From assembly GCA_016206725.1 (NCBI GenBank), contig JACQRA010000113.1, positions 1 to 7,715 of the forward strand: a stretch of DNA of 7,715 nt, in the 5' to 3' direction. Below, one piece after another: positions 6,061-7,715 of this stretch. The DNA comes from Candidatus Omnitrophota bacterium (GTDB taxonomy: Bacteria > Omnitrophota > Gorgyraeia > Aquiviventales > Aquiviventaceae). The notes beneath the pieces were generated by a model. That model ran no database searches, was not told the DNA's origin, and worked only from the letters and a program-made list of their open reading frames with translations. Position numbers and translations under genes: made by a program. Within the stretch, counting starts at the first letter, position 1; the number at the start of each line of letters is the position of its first letter.

Positions 6061-6714
6061 TCAGCTGGCGGCGCTTGCGGAGCGAGGAGGAAGTTCTTGC
6101 TTCAGTTGCCTGAAGCTGTCGAGGTCGAGCTGGACGAACTTCTTCGGCGGGTCGGTCGGCTGCTTGGAGCCTGGGTGGAGCAGCTCCGTGATATCCAGCC
6201 ACATCCCATCGCGTGAGAACGCCGCGATGTCATGCCGTTGGGTGTCCATGCGGATCGCATCTTCGGGGCAGACCTCAACGCAGTAGCCGCAGTAGACGCA
6301 CTTGCCCAGATCAATATCAAAGCTCTTCGCGTACTTCTCGATATTCGGATCCGGATGCTCCGCGGGCGTGATGTAGATGCACTTCGCTGGGCAGACGGTT
6401 TCGCAGAGCATGCACCCCACGCACCGCGGCGTCCCATCCTCCCGTTGCATCAGCCGATGGCGCGTGCGCAGCCGCGGAGAGGTTTGCCTCTGCTCATCAG
6501 GATACTGGATCGTCACCGAGGCTGGGATGTTGCGGAACAGCCCCACCCGATGCGCGATGTGCAAGGAGAGGTTGCGCCAGAAATGGACGGAGGTGATCCA
6601 CAACCCTTGCGCGACGGCGGGCAGGTAGATCCGTTCCCACCACGACAACTCGCGGCGCTTGTGCGCTTCGCGCAGGCGATGGAGCAGTTGGTCACTCAAG
6701 CTGGTATTCGCCAT
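6061..6714 (-). CDS. nuoI: NADH-quinone oxidoreductase subunit I (NuoI), two 4Fe-4S ferredoxin-type subunit
   Basis: This is a 217-residue peripheral-arm subunit holding clusters N6a and N6b, which carry electrons toward N2 and the quinone. The two cluster motifs are CVGCMLCETVCP (Cys98, 101, 104, 108) and CVYCGYCVEVCP (Cys139, 142, 145, 149), with an extra Cys112. The linker AEHPDPNIEKYAKSFDIDLG and the following EDAIRMDT are classic NuoI. The N-terminal ERIYLPAVAQGLWITSVHFW (~27-46) is the amphipathic helix that rests on the membrane near NuoH. The protein is longer than many NuoI (~140-180), with ~50 residues after the second cluster ending in an Ala/Ser tail. The open frame extends upstream to 6861 inside nuoH, but ATG 6714 gives the family-like N-terminus and a one-base TGATG overlap with the nuoH stop. 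nuoJ does not follow; the gene ends 83 bp from the convergent pilT. Confidence 0.95.
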   Translation of the reverse strand: MANTSLSDQLLHRLREAHKRRELSWWERIYLPAVAQGLWITSVHFWRNLSLHIAHRVGLFRNIPASVTIQYPDEQRQTSPRLRTRHRLMQREDGTPRCVGCMLCETVCPAKCIYITPAEHPDPNIEKYAKSFDIDLGKCVYCGYCVEVCPEDAIRMDTQRHDIAAFSRDGMWLDITELLHPGSKQPTDPPKKFVQLDLDSFRQLKQELPPRSASAAS

Positions 6715-7715
6715 CACTTCACCAGCAACCGTGCCACACCGGTGATCCAGATGTTGGCGATTGATAAGGGAAAGAGCACCTTCCATCCCAACCGCATCAG
6801 TTGATCGTAGCGGAATCGCGGCAGGGTCCATCGGATCGCCATGAAGAGCCAGAGGAAGCACGCCACCTTGACGGTAAAAGCCCCCACCCCGAGCAGCGCC
6901 AAGACGTTAGGAGAGAACGCGCGAGGATCAACCCAGGGCACCTGCCAGCCGCCGAAAAACAACACCGTCGTCAGAGCCGCCACCAGCACCGTCTCGACGA
7001 AATCGGTCAAGAAAAACAGCCCGAACTTCATCCCGCTGTATTCCGTGAAGTAGCCGATAATCTCCGGCTCGCCTTCAGGCAAATCAAACGGAACCCGCTT
7101 CGTCTCCGCCAACGCCGCCGTCATGAAAATCAAGCAGCCAATCGGCTGCACGACAACGCCCCAACCGAGCGGGGATGAACCCTGCAACCGGATCATCTCT
7201 TGCAAATCCACCGTCCCATACCAGATGATCGTCCCGATGAGGGAGACCCCCAAGGCAATCTCGTAGGCCAGCATTTGAGAGGCGGCGCGCAATCCACCCA
7301 GCGTCGAGAGATTGGTGCCAGAGGCCATGCCGGCGAGAATGACCCCATAGGCTCCGATGGAGGCGAGTGCCAGCACGTACAACAGCGCCGCGTCCAGATG
7401 GGCGACCTGCAACTCGATGGTCCGCCCAAACAGAGTCAGCCGATCGCCGAAGGGAATGGCGCAAAATGCGATCAACGCAAAGAAGACCGAAATCCACGGT
7501 GCTAACGTGTGCAGGAACCGGTTGCCGGTTGAGGGGACGAAGTCTTCTTTGGTCAGCAACTTCACGACGTCGGCTATGGGATGCAGCAGGCCGAGGCCTC
7601 CGAGTTTGCGCAGCATCCAGTTGATCGGCGCCGCCCACCACCACGGCAGGGTGAAATAGGCGCGGTTGGCGCCGATGCGGTCCTGCATCACCGCGCTTTG
7701 CTTGCGCTCCACCCA
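6714..7715 (-). CDS. nuoH: NADH-quinone oxidoreductase subunit H (NuoH), N-terminus beyond window
   Basis: This is the membrane 'heel' subunit of complex I that forms the quinone chamber with NuoB and NuoD. About 333 codons are present, and the frame is open at the window end (Trp then a GTG valine, WVERK, matching the internal 'ERK/ERR' motif), so the true start is outside. Landmarks, counted from that valine, are: QDRIGANRA (~10-18, where many have RxGPNR); HPIADVVKLLTKEDFVP (~44-60); SGTNLSTLGGLRAASQMLAY (~131-150) followed by EIALG; KRVPFDLPEGEPEIIGYFTE (~205-224) followed by YSGMKFGLFF, the acidic quinone-channel loop; and the C-terminal TLPRFRYDQLMRLGWKVLFP (~296-315). Two oddities are seen. 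About 18 extra, Trp/Pro-rich residues lie between GANR and HPIAD. The acidic loop also appears one residue shorter than the E. coli form (PEAEQELADGYHIEYSG). It is coupled to nuoI by a TGATG overlap. Confidence 0.95.
   Translation of the reverse strand, partial: WVERKQSAVMQDRIGANRAYFTLPWWWAAPINWMLRKLGGLGLLHPIADVVKLLTKEDFVPSTGNRFLHTLAPWISVFFALIAFCAIPFGDRLTLFGRTIELQVAHLDAALLYVLALASIGAYGVILAGMASGTNLSTLGGLRAASQMLAYEIALGVSLIGTIIWYGTVDLQEMIRLQGSSPLGWGVVVQPIGCLIFMTAALAETKRVPFDLPEGEPEIIGYFTEYSGMKFGLFFLTDFVETVLVAALTTVLFFGGWQVPWVDPRAFSPNVLALLGVGAFTVKVACFLWLFMAIRWTLPRFRYDQLMRLGWKVLFPLSIANIWITGVARLLVK

Noticed and set aside
6232..6804. + strand open frame (190 codons) opposite nuoI
   Set aside because: The - strand frame carries both CxxCxxCxxxCP clusters of NuoI; the + frame has no recognisable content.
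6715..6861. N-terminal extension of nuoI up to 6861
   Set aside because: It would overlap nuoH by almost 150 bp and adds residues unlike NuoI; ATG 6714 gives a normal N-terminus and a TGATG coupling junction.

Overview
The window is GC-rich (roughly 60% by eye), gene-dense bacterial DNA. It carries pieces of a respiratory complex I (NADH:quinone oxidoreductase) locus, with a short unrelated-looking cell-surface/pilus cassette between them. An outer-membrane inverse-autotransporter barrel, a signal-peptide protein and a type IV pilus retraction ATPase (PilT) point to a diderm bacterium. The complex I proteins are divergent: NuoM has an unusual TM7-TM8 region, NuoH has an extended first cytoplasmic loop, and NuoI has an 'EDAIRMDT' second-cluster context. 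This suggests an environmental lineage of the deltaproteobacterial, NC10, Nitrospirota or Omnitrophota kind. I cannot name a genus or a phylum from the sequence alone.

Layout. Positions 1-3354 (+) hold the C-terminal end of nuoL, complete nuoM and complete nuoN, joined by ATGA stop/start overlaps. A good promoter (TTGACA, 17 bp, TG-extended -10) lies immediately after nuoN. It points into a second + strand run: a passenger-less intimin/invasin-type barrel (3396-4271), a small secreted Asn/Thr/Ser-rich protein (4271-4858) and pilT (4868-5977). An 83-bp gap (5978-6060) contains one strong imperfect palindrome. On the - strand and converging on pilT are complete nuoI (6061-6714) and nuoH (6714 to the window edge, 5' end missing).

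Function. NuoL, NuoM and NuoN are the antiporter-like proton-pumping subunits of the membrane arm. NuoH is the quinone-site/heel subunit, and NuoI carries two 4Fe-4S clusters that pass electrons to the quinone. The usual order is H-I-J-K-L-M-N on one strand. Here H-I and L-M-N face each other across about 2.7 kb of surface genes, so the locus has been rearranged. The middle cassette could be a surface-adhesion module (barrel plus co-translated secreted protein) placed with a pilus retraction motor. That link is inferred from gene spacing only.

The points most worth a second look are: the barrel with no passenger, coupled to a secreted partner; a possible leaderless GTG-start transcript for the barrel; replacement of the NuoM TM7 pump lysine by isoleucine; the split nuo locus; and a solitary REP-like palindrome.
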